This document shows positions 17,641-25,666 of a stretch of 64,000 nucleotides of DNA, piece after piece. Made by a program: the position numbers and the translations under genes. How positions within the stretch are numbered: position 1 is the stretch's first letter; every line of letters starts with the position of its first letter. The stretch comes from Corynebacterium rhinophilum (GTDB taxonomy: Bacteria > Actinomycetota > Actinomycetes > Mycobacteriales > Mycobacteriaceae), in NCBI RefSeq assembly GCF_030227225.1, contig NZ_JASPHQ010000004.1, positions 54,421-118,420 on the forward strand, in the 5' to 3' direction. The notes beneath the pieces are model-generated. The model was given only the letters and a program-made list of their open reading frames with translations, did not search any database and was not told the DNA's origin.

Positions 17641-18761
17641 TAGTTCATCCTCCGGATAACGGTCATGGTGGCAACTGGGGCGAGCAGCTCATTCGCCTTG
17701 GCGACGCCCGCCTGTAAGCGCAATCGGTCCTCCTGTGTCCAGTTGGCGAAAGCCACGCTAGAAGCACCACCGTATTTATCGTCGAATTCCTCAGCAAGGG
17801 AGTCCAAATCCGCGAGCTGGTCGTAGATGGGAGCGGTGTCTAAACCGCGATCCTCGACCAAAGCGCGCACGGGATCCAGCGTTTGCCGCGTCGATGTAAT
17901 GATTCCGCGCAGGGCGGTAGGCAGGGCGTGGGCGCCGAAATCGCGCTCGCCGCGCAAATCAAAACGTTCGAACTCCTCCATCACCTCATGCGCGCGCAGC
18001 CCATAATCCGGGGCGGGAATGGCGAAATGGGAGGTGTCAAGGGCGTGGGCGGTCTGGTCGGTGGCATCGGCAAGCGCGGCGGCGGACTGAGTGGCATCGC
18101 TCGGCGGGCGGTTGGACCACAGGATGCGCTCGATGTCTTCGTAGCCCTCCAAATCCGGGCCGGGCCACTCCGCGCTGGAATCGTCGAAGGAGCGATAATA
18201 CTCCAGGTAGTCCAGGTAGGCGGCTTGGGCGGCGGGGCGGGAGGAAGAAGCGGCATCGGCAAGCGCATGCGCGCGCTTTTGCAACTCAGGCACGCGCTTT
18301 TTCTGGTTTTCAGCCTGCTTGATGGACACCGCGGCGACCTCGTGATCCGTAATGGGGACCATCTTGGGCGCATTCGTAACGGTGGACCCCGTCACCGTGA
18401 AAACGTCGGACTCCACGGCGGAATCGTTGTGGAAGACGCAGGTCAGGTGGTAGGTTCCGTCCTCCAGCTGCGGGTTCCACTCGCGAACGGCAGGGGTGCC
18501 GATGCGCTCGAGAACCTGATAGGCATTGCCCTTGTCATCGGAAACGTAGACCGTGAGGGCAAGCCCGGTGGTGTTATTGATCTTCCATTTCGCCTCACCC
18601 TGCACATCCTCAGGCGCCGGGCAGGAATACACATCGCGCACGGCGAGCTCGCGTGTGGGCTGCTCGCTGCCCTGCCCACTGAGCGTGGCCTGGGTACCCG
18701 TTTGCGGGATGGAGAGCCCAACGGCGAGCGCGAATGCAACGGCGAAACGAGAAATCTTCAT
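17640..18761 (-). CDS. efeO: iron-uptake protein EfeO (cupredoxin-like domain plus M75/imelysin domain)
   Basis: 373 aa with a classical signal peptide (MKISRFAVAFALAVGLSIP, cleavage near TQA) and no lipobox. Residues ~40-130 form the cupredoxin-like N-terminal domain and ~150-370 the helical imelysin/M75 domain, in which RAHEVMEEFERFDLRG holds the conserved His/Glu metal motif. EfeO is the extracytoplasmic iron-binding partner of EfeU and EfeB. It follows the phosphoesterase by only 3 nt and overlaps efeB. No efeU permease is in the operon or elsewhere in the window, so iron delivery across the membrane must use another transporter or an efeU located elsewhere. Confidence 0.9.
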   Translation of the reverse strand: MKISRFAVAFALAVGLSIPQTGTQATLSGQGSEQPTRELAVRDVYSCPAPEDVQGEAKWKINNTTGLALTVYVSDDKGNAYQVLERIGTPAVREWNPQLEDGTYHLTCVFHNDSAVESDVFTVTGSTVTNAPKMVPITDHEVAAVSIKQAENQKKRVPELQKRAHALADAASSSRPAAQAAYLDYLEYYRSFDDSSAEWPGPDLEGYEDIERILWSNRPPSDATQSAAALADATDQTAHALDTSHFAIPAPDYGLRAHEVMEEFERFDLRGERDFGAHALPTALRGIITSTRQTLDPVRALVEDRGLDTAPIYDQLADLDSLAEEFDDKYGGASSVAFANWTQEDRLRLQAGVAKANELLAPVATMTVIRRMN

Positions 18762-18764
18762 AAA

Positions 18765-20663
18765 TTAGAAAGGCAGGTTCTTCAAATCCAGGCCGGGGTG
18801 ACCACTCATGAGCCAGCCGATGATGCCGGCGGCTACGCCCAGTGCGGCGAGGATGCCGATGATGCCTACCTTGGAGGAACCGGAAGCGGCGTGGTTAGTA
18901 TCCGGCTGCTGGGCCTTATCCAGCGTGGTCACGGCAGGAACGCCCTGCTCGGTGACCTTGGTGTCATTCATGCCATCGACAACCGGCTTCAGGTTGGTGC
19001 CAGCGCGCGAGGTGTCATCCACGCGCTCTACGGAGTCATAATCCTGCGCCACAGTGCCATCGGTTTCATTGAGGAAGAGCTTCGGGGCCTTCTCCGCAAC
19101 CGCGAAGTCGAACATGCCGGTGAGCTCACCCGCGCGGTCATCGAAGGAATCGCCGCCCAAGCGGCCGAGGCCCCAGTTGTCCTGGATGAACTTGGTCACC
19201 GAGGTCTGCTCGGTATAGGTGGAATCGATGTGGTTGGTCTTGGCATAGGGAGATACCACCAACAGCGGCTGGCGAGTACCGGGGCCGCACTGGCCGTTTT
19301 TATCACCCTTGATGCCTACCTTCGCGGCAGCGGCGGTGCAGATTTCCTTGTCCTGGTGCGGATCAGTGGAGCCGTTGAGGATTTCCGGTGCCTTGTGGTC
19401 GTACCAGCCATCGGAATCGTCGTAGGCGATGACGACTGCGGTGGAATCCCACTCCGGGGAGTTTTGCAGCTCGTTGATGTAGTGGGTGATAAACGCTTGC
19501 TCATCCAGCGGATTGGAGTAGCCAGCGTGGCCATCCTGGTAGTTGGCGGCCTTGAGGAAGGAGACGGAAGGCAGATTGCCCTGCTCGATGGCGGTATCGA
19601 AGTCCGCGAGGTCGTACTGGTGGTTTGCCTGGTCGGTCTTGCCAATCATGTCATCGCTGGACGGGGCCAGGTGGTGTGGGTTGGCGGTAGAGGCGTAGTA
19701 CTGGAACGGCTCGTGGTGCGGGTTGTAGTCCGTCTGGTTCTGGCCGGTCAGCGTGGTGTGCGAAGAACCGCAGCGGGCGCGGGAGTCCTTCGTTGCCTCA
19801 TCGGTGGGGCGGAATCCGCCTTGGAACCAGCCCCAAGTGACGTCCTTATCGTTGAGCTGGTCACCAATGTTCTTGGAGTGCATAGCGGTGACCTGGTTGG
19901 TACCGGCGGAGGACTTATTGGAGCAGTCATCGAAAAGCGGGTCTGGGTCGCCCACCACGGTGGCGGTAGACCCGTCCTCGGATACGCCGGCCAGGGCGTG
20001 GTTCTTGCCATCCTCGATTTTCTGCTGGTCGCCCGTGGCTGGGTCGTGCATGGTGGCATCCGCAACGGTGCCGGAAATCAGGTTCAGCGCGCCCGGGGTG
20101 GAGGGACCGAAGATGGTGGAGAAGCTGTTGTCATTCAGCGCGAAGTTCTGCGCGTAGTTCCACATACCGGTCACGGTATTGCCGTCGTAGTATCCCATGG
20201 TCATGCCCGGGGTGGCGTAGGCACCCTCATTGCTCTTATCGATGTCCGTGGACACAGTCTCCGGGAACTTGTCCATCTTGCCGCCGTTGTAGGCTTCCTG
20301 CTCATCGGCGTAGTGGTGGTTCTGGTCCGTGGTCACGGAGTGTTCAGGCGAGATGCGAAAAGGATCGATGGAATTCGGATTGTCCTTCAGCTTGCCGCTG
20401 TTTTCGAGATTATCCGCTTTAGGGGTGTCGGCCTTGGCGGTGAACTTAGGGGCAGGTTTCTCGCTTCCCTGCAGCTTTTCGGTCTCGTCATTGAGTGCAT
20501 TCGGGTAGGTGCCGAAGTAGTGGTCGAAGGAAATGTTTTCGGAGTAAATGACCACGACGTGATCGATGGGGGTCTTGGTTTCTGCCTGTGCGATACCGGG
20601 GACCAAGGAGGTCGTAGCAGCGGCTGCGGCGCACACTGCCACAGCGCGAGAGCGAAGCTTCAT
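18765..20663 (-). CDS. secreted phosphoesterase / phospholipase C-acid phosphatase family, C-terminally anchored
   Basis: 632 aa in the PF04185-type phosphoesterase family (phospholipase C / AcpA-like acid phosphatases). A signal peptide (residues 1-27, ending IAQA) precedes the metal-site stretch HVVVIYSENISFDHYFGTYP; later come VIAYDDSDGWYDH and LVVSPYAK, both typical of the fold. At the end a glycine-rich hydrophobic helix (VGIIGILAALGVAAGIIGWLM) suggests a membrane anchor, so the enzyme is likely tethered on the cell surface. Substrate could be phospholipid or another phosphate ester. It is the first gene of an operon with efeO and efeB, an unusual partnership. No iron box was recognised upstream. 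Confidence 0.85.
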   Translation of the reverse strand: MKLRSRAVAVCAAAAATTSLVPGIAQAETKTPIDHVVVIYSENISFDHYFGTYPNALNDETEKLQGSEKPAPKFTAKADTPKADNLENSGKLKDNPNSIDPFRISPEHSVTTDQNHHYADEQEAYNGGKMDKFPETVSTDIDKSNEGAYATPGMTMGYYDGNTVTGMWNYAQNFALNDNSFSTIFGPSTPGALNLISGTVADATMHDPATGDQQKIEDGKNHALAGVSEDGSTATVVGDPDPLFDDCSNKSSAGTNQVTAMHSKNIGDQLNDKDVTWGWFQGGFRPTDEATKDSRARCGSSHTTLTGQNQTDYNPHHEPFQYYASTANPHHLAPSSDDMIGKTDQANHQYDLADFDTAIEQGNLPSVSFLKAANYQDGHAGYSNPLDEQAFITHYINELQNSPEWDSTAVVIAYDDSDGWYDHKAPEILNGSTDPHQDKEICTAAAAKVGIKGDKNGQCGPGTRQPLLVVSPYAKTNHIDSTYTEQTSVTKFIQDNWGLGRLGGDSFDDRAGELTGMFDFAVAEKAPKLFLNETDGTVAQDYDSVERVDDTSRAGTNLKPVVDGMNDTKVTEQGVPAVTTLDKAQQPDTNHAASGSSKVGIIGILAALGVAAGIIGWLMSGHPGLDLKNLPF

Positions 20664-20789
20664 CTTATTTTCCGCCTTAAGTTAAACGAGTGAAACAAAG
20701 AGGGAGAAAGTGGCTGTGGCTCGCCGAAGAGTCACCGGTCGCTTTCGAATCGAAATTAAACGCCGTGAAACCATAAACCGCAAACACTC

Positions 20790-20820
20790 AAAAAGGGCAT
20801 TCCCAGTCTCAGGAATGCCC
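20790..20820 (-). terminator. terminator of lepA
   Basis: A perfect 9-bp stem (20795-20803 with 20812-20820, 8-nt loop) is followed, reading on the minus strand, by five T. It ends the lepA transcript before the phosphoesterase operon promoter. Confidence 0.8.
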
Positions 20821-20870
20821 TATGGGTGCTGCTCAGCCTCGCTTTTAGGCGGCAGCCACCGCGGAGATTG

Positions 20871-20885
20871 TTAACTGAAAGTTAA
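20871..20885. promoter_or_regulatory. AT-rich palindrome between lepA and the phosphoesterase operon
   Basis: TTAACT-GAA-AGTTAA is a perfect 6-bp inverted repeat in a GC-rich surrounding, upstream of the lepA terminator in the reading direction. It could be an operator or remnant; it is over 200 bp from the phosphoesterase start, so a direct role there is doubtful. Confidence 0.25.
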
Positions 20886-20913
20886 AGTACTATTACGCTG
20901 CGCTTTCCAGTGC

Positions 20914-22764
20914 TTAGTCGTCCGCGTCCGTCGACAGCGCCGCCACGAAGGCCTCCTGCGGCACCGACACGGAGCCCAAGGTCTTCATGCGCTTTTTACC
21001 CGCCTTCTGCTTTTCCAGCAGCTTGCGCTTACGCGAGATATCGCCGCCGTAGCACTTGGCCAGCACGTCCTTGCGCATGGCGCGGATGTTTTCGCGGGCG
21101 ATGACTTTGGTACCAATGGCCGCCTGGACTGGGACCTCGAATTGCTGGCGCGGGATGAGCTCCTTGAGCTTCTTAGTCATCTTATTGCCATACCACTGGG
21201 CGGAATCGCGGTGGATGATGGCGGAGAAGGCATCGACTGGGTCGCCGTTGAGGAGGATATCCACCTTGACGAGGTCAGATTGTTGCTCGCCGGCCTCCTC
21301 ATAGTTGAGCGAGGCGTAGCCCTTGGTGCGGGATTTCAACATGTCGAAGAAATCAAAGATGATTTCGCCCAAGGGCATGGTGTAGCGCAGCTCCACGCGG
21401 TCTTCGGACAGGTAATCCATCCCGCACATCTGGCCACGCTTGGTTTGGCAGAGCTCCATGGTCGGGCCGACGAACTGCTCGGGCACGATGACGGTCATGG
21501 AGACAATGGGCTCGTAGACCTCGTTGAGCTTGCCTTCCGGCCAATCTGAAGGGTTGTGAACCCAGCTTTCCTCGCCGTCTTCTGCCACCACGCGGTAGGT
21601 CACGGACGGGGCGGTAGAAATCAGGTCGAGGCCGAACTCGCGCTCCAGGCGGTCGCGGGTGATTTCCATGTGCAGCAGGCCCAAGAAGCCGCAGCGGAAG
21701 CCAAAGCCAAGGGCGACGGAGGTCTCGGGCTCGAAGGTCAAGGAGGCATCGTTAAGCTGCAGTTTTTCCAGCGCATCGCGCAGGTCGGGGAAATCGGCCT
21801 GGGAGATGGGGAAAAGCCCGGAATAAACCATCGGGTCAGGATCCTTGTAGCCTTTCAGCGGGGTCTCGGCGCCGCCGTGGGACCAGGTGACGGTATCGCC
21901 CACCTTGGTCTCGCGCACGTCCTTCACGCCGGTAATCAGGTAACCCACCTCGCCGGGGCCCAATCCCTCGCACTTTTGCATCGTGGGCGAGACGATGCCG
22001 ATTTCCAGCAGCTCGTGGTTGGCGTTGGTGGACATCATCGTCACCTTCTGGCGCGGGGTGAGCTTGCCATCCACCATGCGGATATAGGTCACCACGCCGC
22101 GGTAGGTGTCATAGACGGAGTCAAAAATCATCGCGCGCGCGGGCGCATCGGGCGCATGCTCCGAGGAAGGCGGCGGAACCAGCTCGCAGACCTTATCGAG
22201 CAGCTCAACCACGCCTTCGCCGGTCTTGCCCGATACCTTCAACACTTCCTCGGGCTCGCAGCCGATGATATTCGCGATTTCCAGCGCGTACTTATCCGGA
22301 TCCGCCGCGGGCAGGTCGATCTTATTGAGCACTGGGATGATTTCCAGGTCATTTTCCATCGCCAGGTACAGGTTGGCGAGGGTTTGGGCTTCGATGCCCT
22401 GGGCGGCATCGACAAGCAGGATGGCTCCCTCACACGCCTCGAGCGCGCGGGAGACCTCGTAGGTAAAGTCCACGTGGCCGGGAGTATCGATCATCTGCAT
22501 GACGATCTGCTCGCCTGTCGATGCCCCCGATTGCGGCACCCACGGCAGGCGCACGTTCTGCGCCTTAATCGTAATGCCGCGTTCGCGCTCGATATCCATA
22601 TTATCGAGGAACTGGTCACGCATATCGCGCTCCGCAACCACCTTAGATAGCTGCAGGATGCGGTCTGCCAGCGTCGACTTTCCGTGGTCGATGTGAGCAA
22701 TAATGCAGAAGTTACGGATCCGGGAGGGATCCGTAAACGTCGTGGCCGCAAAGTTTTCAGACAT
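20914..22764 (-). CDS. lepA: elongation factor 4 (LepA)
   Basis: 616 aa translational GTPase that remodels stalled ribosomes. GTPase motifs: G1 AHIDHGKST at residues 23-31, [10 protein letters not shown] (G2), DTPGHVDF (G3), NKIDLP (G4). The EF-G-like domains follow, and the LepA-specific C-terminal domain ends in [20 protein letters not shown], which is diagnostic. Length is normal for actinobacteria. The start at 22764 is 18 bp from the divergent PemK-like gene, so the two promoters overlap. A Rho-independent terminator follows. Confidence 0.97.
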   Translation of the reverse strand: MSENFAATTFTDPSRIRNFCIIAHIDHGKSTLADRILQLSKVVAERDMRDQFLDNMDIERERGITIKAQNVRLPWVPQSGASTGEQIVMQMIDTPGHVDFTYEVSRALEACEGAILLVDAAQGIEAQTLANLYLAMENDLEIIPVLNKIDLPAADPDKYALEIANIIGCEPEEVLKVSGKTGEGVVELLDKVCELVPPPSSEHAPDAPARAMIFDSVYDTYRGVVTYIRMVDGKLTPRQKVTMMSTNANHELLEIGIVSPTMQKCEGLGPGEVGYLITGVKDVRETKVGDTVTWSHGGAETPLKGYKDPDPMVYSGLFPISQADFPDLRDALEKLQLNDASLTFEPETSVALGFGFRCGFLGLLHMEITRDRLEREFGLDLISTAPSVTYRVVAEDGEESWVHNPSDWPEGKLNEVYEPIVSMTVIVPEQFVGPTMELCQTKRGQMCGMDYLSEDRVELRYTMPLGEIIFDFFDMLKSRTKGYASLNYEEAGEQQSDLVKVDILLNGDPVDAFSAIIHRDSAQWYGNKMTKKLKELIPRQQFEVPVQAAIGTKVIARENIRAMRKDVLAKCYGGDISRKRKLLEKQKAGKKRMKTLGSVSVPQEAFVAALSTDADD

Positions 22765-22782
22765 ACGTCTACAATAGTCGAC

Positions 22783-23319
22783 ATGAATTCCGGCATGCTC
22801 ACCCGTCTGCGCGAGGCGCTCGGAATCAGCGAGCGCGAGCCCGTGGACTCCGGCCTCAACCGCATCAACTCCCAGTTAGGGCTGGACAGATCCGCCCAAA
22901 GCCACGAGCCGCGCAAGGCCGCCTCCATCCAGGTCGAGGCCACTGCGGCGCACCCCCGTTCCATCTTCTTCTCCCCCGATATGGACGGCCAGGCCGATTC
23001 TGGCGAGGTCGTGTGGGTGTGGACGCCTTCGGAAGGCAAGCAGTCCCCTCCCCGCGAGCGCGCTATCTTGGTGGTCGGGCGCACCCGCACCACCGTGACC
23101 GGCCTGCTCATTTCCGCCAACCCAGAGCATGCGCTTGACGATGCCTGGCTGGAAATCGGCTGCGGCGAATGGGACGCCTCCGGGCGCAATTGTTGGGTGC
23201 GCTTGGACCGTTTATTGGAGGTTTCCGAGGAGCAGGTGCGCCGGCAGGGCATCCTTTTTCCAGAACGCAGGTTCGAAAGGATTGCCAACCGCTTGCGCTC
23301 GCGCTATCACTGGGCGTAG
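22783..23319 (+). CDS. PemK/MazF-like protein conserved next to lepA
   Basis: 178 aa from the ATG at 22783 (an internal ATG at 22795 is possible). After a ~55-residue variable N-terminus, [12 protein letters not shown] and [21 protein letters not shown] match the beta-barrel core of PemK/MazF-type proteins, followed by [24 protein letters not shown]. Such genes sit divergent from lepA in many actinobacteria with no antitoxin gene beside them, as here. Whether it is an active mRNA interferase is unknown; a house-keeping role is equally possible. It lies upstream of rpsT in the same direction, with a likely rpsT promoter between them. Confidence 0.75.
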   Translation: MNSGMLTRLREALGISEREPVDSGLNRINSQLGLDRSAQSHEPRKAASIQVEATAAHPRSIFFSPDMDGQADSGEVVWVWTPSEGKQSPPRERAILVVGRTRTTVTGLLISANPEHALDDAWLEIGCGEWDASGRNCWVRLDRLLEVSEEQVRRQGILFPERRFERIANRLRSRYHWA

Positions 23320-23343
23320 TTCTGCGGCGCGGCGCCCGCAGAC

Positions 23344-23373
23344 TTGGCTCGTGCGCGGTTGCGCTGCTATTAT
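23344..23373 (+). promoter_or_regulatory. predicted rpsT promoter
   Basis: TTGGCT (23344-23349) and TATTAT (23368-23373) are separated by 18 bp, a good sigma-70-type arrangement. Transcription would start near 23380, giving a leader of about 160 nt before rpsT. Such a long leader could carry translational feedback control by S20. Confidence 0.45.
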
Positions 23374-23541
23374 TTGCAAGTTACTTACTTTCCGGGCGCG
23401 TTGGTCGGGGCGGGCAGGACCTTGGGTTCGCTCTTCGAATACCAACGCCGAGCGGTTTCCCGCCCTTGGCGGGGATCGCGGGACACGTCCGGCGGGTTTG
23501 TTTCTGAATCAATCATCTTCGATTATCAAGAGGTATTTTTC

Positions 23542-23805
23542 ATGGCTAATATCAAGTCCAAGCAGAAGCGCGTTCTGACCAACGAGAAGTCTCGTCAGCG
23601 CAACAAGAGCGTGCGTTCCGCGGTTCGCACCGAGATCCGCAAGTTCCACGCAGCCGTAGAGACTGGTGACAAGGCTGCAGCTGAAAAGCAGCTGCGCGTT
23701 GCTTCCCGTGCGCTGGATAAGTCCGTTTCCAAGGGCGTCTTCCACCGCAATGCTGCTGCTAACAAGAAGTCCGGTTTGGCTACCGCCTTCAACAAGATGG
23801 ACTAG
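23542..23805 (+). CDS. rpsT: 30S ribosomal protein S20
   Basis: 87 aa, very basic, starting [10 protein letters not shown] and ending [14 protein letters not shown], which is the conserved S20 pattern; it binds 16S rRNA early in 30S assembly. The ATG at 23542 is chosen because the family always begins MANIK; longer upstream frames are artefacts. An AGAGGT ribosome site lies 8 bp upstream. Codon use is biased toward the highly expressed set (AAG, CGC, GTT). A strong terminator follows. Confidence 0.97.
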   Translation: MANIKSKQKRVLTNEKSRQRNKSVRSAVRTEIRKFHAAVETGDKAAAEKQLRVASRALDKSVSKGVFHRNAAANKKSGLATAFNKMD

Positions 23806-23822
23806 TAACTAGCCTTCTTGTC

Positions 23823-23875
23823 TCCCCCGAACAAAGCGCTGCCTGCGTGCAGCGGCTTGTTCGGGGGATTTTTAT
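23823..23875 (+). terminator. terminator after rpsT
   Basis: A 12-bp perfect outer stem (23823-23834 with 23857-23868) encloses a further 6-bp stem and is followed by TTTTTATT. It is one of the strongest terminators in the window and isolates rpsT from the variable block downstream. Confidence 0.9.
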
Positions 23876-23903
23876 TGCGCCGTTTTCATTGCTCGTGATG
23901 AGC

Positions 23904-24482
23904 CTAGGCTAGATCATCGGCAAAGTAGGCCTCGAAGATCTTGCCTGCATCTGCATAGGCCACCGACAATGATGTCCGGCCATGGGTTTCCACAAAAGTC
24001 TGGATGGCGGTTTGAAACTGCGTGTGGATGATATTGACCGCCGGGATGAGCCGAGAATCCGAGGCCTTCCACCCCTCGCGGGCTTGCAATGCTCGGCGGA
24101 TGTGCATCATGACGCGCTCGTTTCGGCGCCAGTACATGGACAATAATTTCCCATCCTGGGAGAGTGCTCGGGCGGTCAATTGGGAGATTTCTGGGAAATG
24201 ATCGTTGCCCACAGCGTGCTCGAATTCCGCGTTTGCCATGATTGCAGAATCCTCCCGCAAGCTGCCGGTGGGCAGGCCAGCGGCGAAGTTTTGCAATTGT
24301 TGGTCGAACTTTTCCGAAACTTCCGGGCCGAGTACCGCTGACTCCTTGTCCTTGACGTAGTTAAAGAGGGTGCGCCGAGATATCCCGACGTCGTGCGCAA
24401 GCTCTTCCATGGTGAACCCGTCATACCCGTGGTCAATGACAAGCCGCAGCGCTGCGACGCGGATCTCTGAAATGCGCGGCAT
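23904..24482 (-). CDS. TetR-family transcriptional regulator
   Basis: 192 aa, starting at 24482 with GGGGAGAG upstream. The N-terminal helix-turn-helix reads MEELAHDVGISRRTLFNYVKDKE (residues ~25-47), preceded by RVAALRLVIDHGYDGFT. The ligand domain is not recognisable. It stands alone at the left end of the variable block between rpsT and holA and has no divergent efflux or enzyme gene at its promoter, which is the usual target arrangement; its target is therefore unclear. Confidence 0.85.
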   Translation of the reverse strand: MPRISEIRVAALRLVIDHGYDGFTMEELAHDVGISRRTLFNYVKDKESAVLGPEVSEKFDQQLQNFAAGLPTGSLREDSAIMANAEFEHAVGNDHFPEISQLTARALSQDGKLLSMYWRRNERVMMHIRRALQAREGWKASDSRLIPAVNIIHTQFQTAIQTFVETHGRTSLSVAYADAGKIFEAYFADDLA

Positions 24483-24823
24483 ACTCTCTCCCCTCTTCCT
24501 CACGATATTCAACCCGTGGAAACCCAACAATTCAACCCCATAAATATGGTATTTTTCTTCACTTTATAGTCTTTCTGCCCACCAAGAAAACCGACCCTTG
24601 GTAGGCTTCCCTAACCTCCTTAAATCGCCGAAGTTACAGCATGTCAACGCGGCGTTCCCAACCCACGACGGCGAACCAGACGCCGAATCAAGCACTAAAG
24701 CAGGCGCTGGAGCAGGTGCTTGATCACCGTGATATTTTGCGCTGCAACACTTAGTTTATGGGCTTGTATGTTCGAAAGGGTGATGGTGTTCGTGTCTGCG
24801 GGGGCGGCTAAGATAGGTGACCA
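24483..24823. other. 341-bp intergenic region between tetR and the restriction-modification genes
   Basis: The region is AT-richer than its neighbours near 24500-24590, where promoters for the minus-strand tetR are expected. At 24601-24619 there is a sequence matching 13 of 19 positions of the DtxR consensus, without a known iron gene beside it. TAAGAT at 24809-24814 could be a -10 element that would give a nearly leaderless dam mRNA. A 19-codon open frame (24768-24827) ends in an ATGA overlap with the dam start and might be a leader peptide. None of this is proven. Confidence 0.35.
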
Positions 24824-25666
24824 ATGAACAACGTCAAGCCTCTGGTGAAATGGGCCGGCGGGAAACGCCAGCTCTTGCCGCATATTCACGCCGCCCTGCC
24901 CGCTGGGACACCGCGGCGTTATTATGAACCCTTCATCGGCGGTGGCGCGGTTTTATTTTCGCTCACTCCGGCCGCAGCGCGGGTCAATGACCTCAACTCG
25001 GAGCTCATCAATTTATATGAGGTAGTGCGCGAAGGCGTCGAAGAACTCATTAGCCTGGTATCGACCTACCCGAACGACGCGGATTTTTTCTATCAGCTGC
25101 GCGCGGTAGACCGCGATGCAGAACGGTTCGCGGCGCTATCTGCTACAGAGCGCGCCGCGCGGACGCTGTATCTGAATAAGACCTGCTATAACGGCCTGTA
25201 CCGGGTAAATTCCGCGGGGCAATTCAATGCGCCTTTTGGCCGTTATAAGAACCCCACCATCTGTGATGCGGATACGCTGCGCGGGGTCCACCAGTATTTT
25301 TGGGACAATGACATCACCTTCACGCAGGGCGATTTCGCTGCGGCGGTAGCAGATGCCGGTGAAGGTGACTTTGTCTATTTCGATCCGCCTTATGACCCGG
25401 TCAACGTCACCAGCTCCTTTACCGGTTATCAAAAGGGCGGTTTTGACCGCGCGGAGCAAGAGCGCTTGAAGGCGGTGTGCGATGACCTCAATGCCCGCGG
25501 CGTGAAATTCCTCCTGTCCAATTCCGCCACGGAGTTCATCCGCGACCTCTACGCAGATTATTCCATCGACACCGTTGCGGCCACCCGCGCCATCAATTCC
25601 GTGGGATCACGCCGCGGCAAGGTAGATGAAGTGCTCGTGCGCAATTACGAGGTGGGCCATGAGTAA
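24824..25666 (+). CDS. Dam-family DNA adenine N6-methyltransferase
   Basis: 280 aa alpha-class adenine methyltransferase like M.DpnIIA and Dam. LVKWAGGKRQLLPHI (residues 7-21) is the AdoMet-binding motif, YYEPFIGGGAVLF follows, and the catalytic motif is DPPY at 187-190. Enzymes of this subfamily usually methylate the A of GATC, but the target is not readable from sequence. It overlaps the next gene by 8 nt, so the two are translationally coupled and form a restriction-modification pair. The gene lies in a block inserted between rpsT and holA, in keeping with acquisition by transfer. Confidence 0.88.
   Translation: MNNVKPLVKWAGGKRQLLPHIHAALPAGTPRRYYEPFIGGGAVLFSLTPAAARVNDLNSELINLYEVVREGVEELISLVSTYPNDADFFYQLRAVDRDAERFAALSATERAARTLYLNKTCYNGLYRVNSAGQFNAPFGRYKNPTICDADTLRGVHQYFWDNDITFTQGDFAAAVADAGEGDFVYFDPPYDPVNVTSSFTGYQKGGFDRAEQERLKAVCDDLNARGVKFLLSNSATEFIRDLYADYSIDTVAATRAINSVGSRRGKVDEVLVRNYEVGHE

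Noticed and set aside
17883-20693. 936-codon open frame on the plus strand
   Set aside because: It lies antisense to efeO and the phosphoesterase, which have clear motifs. Its Gly/Val/Ile/His-rich translation is the usual shadow of high-GC codon use.
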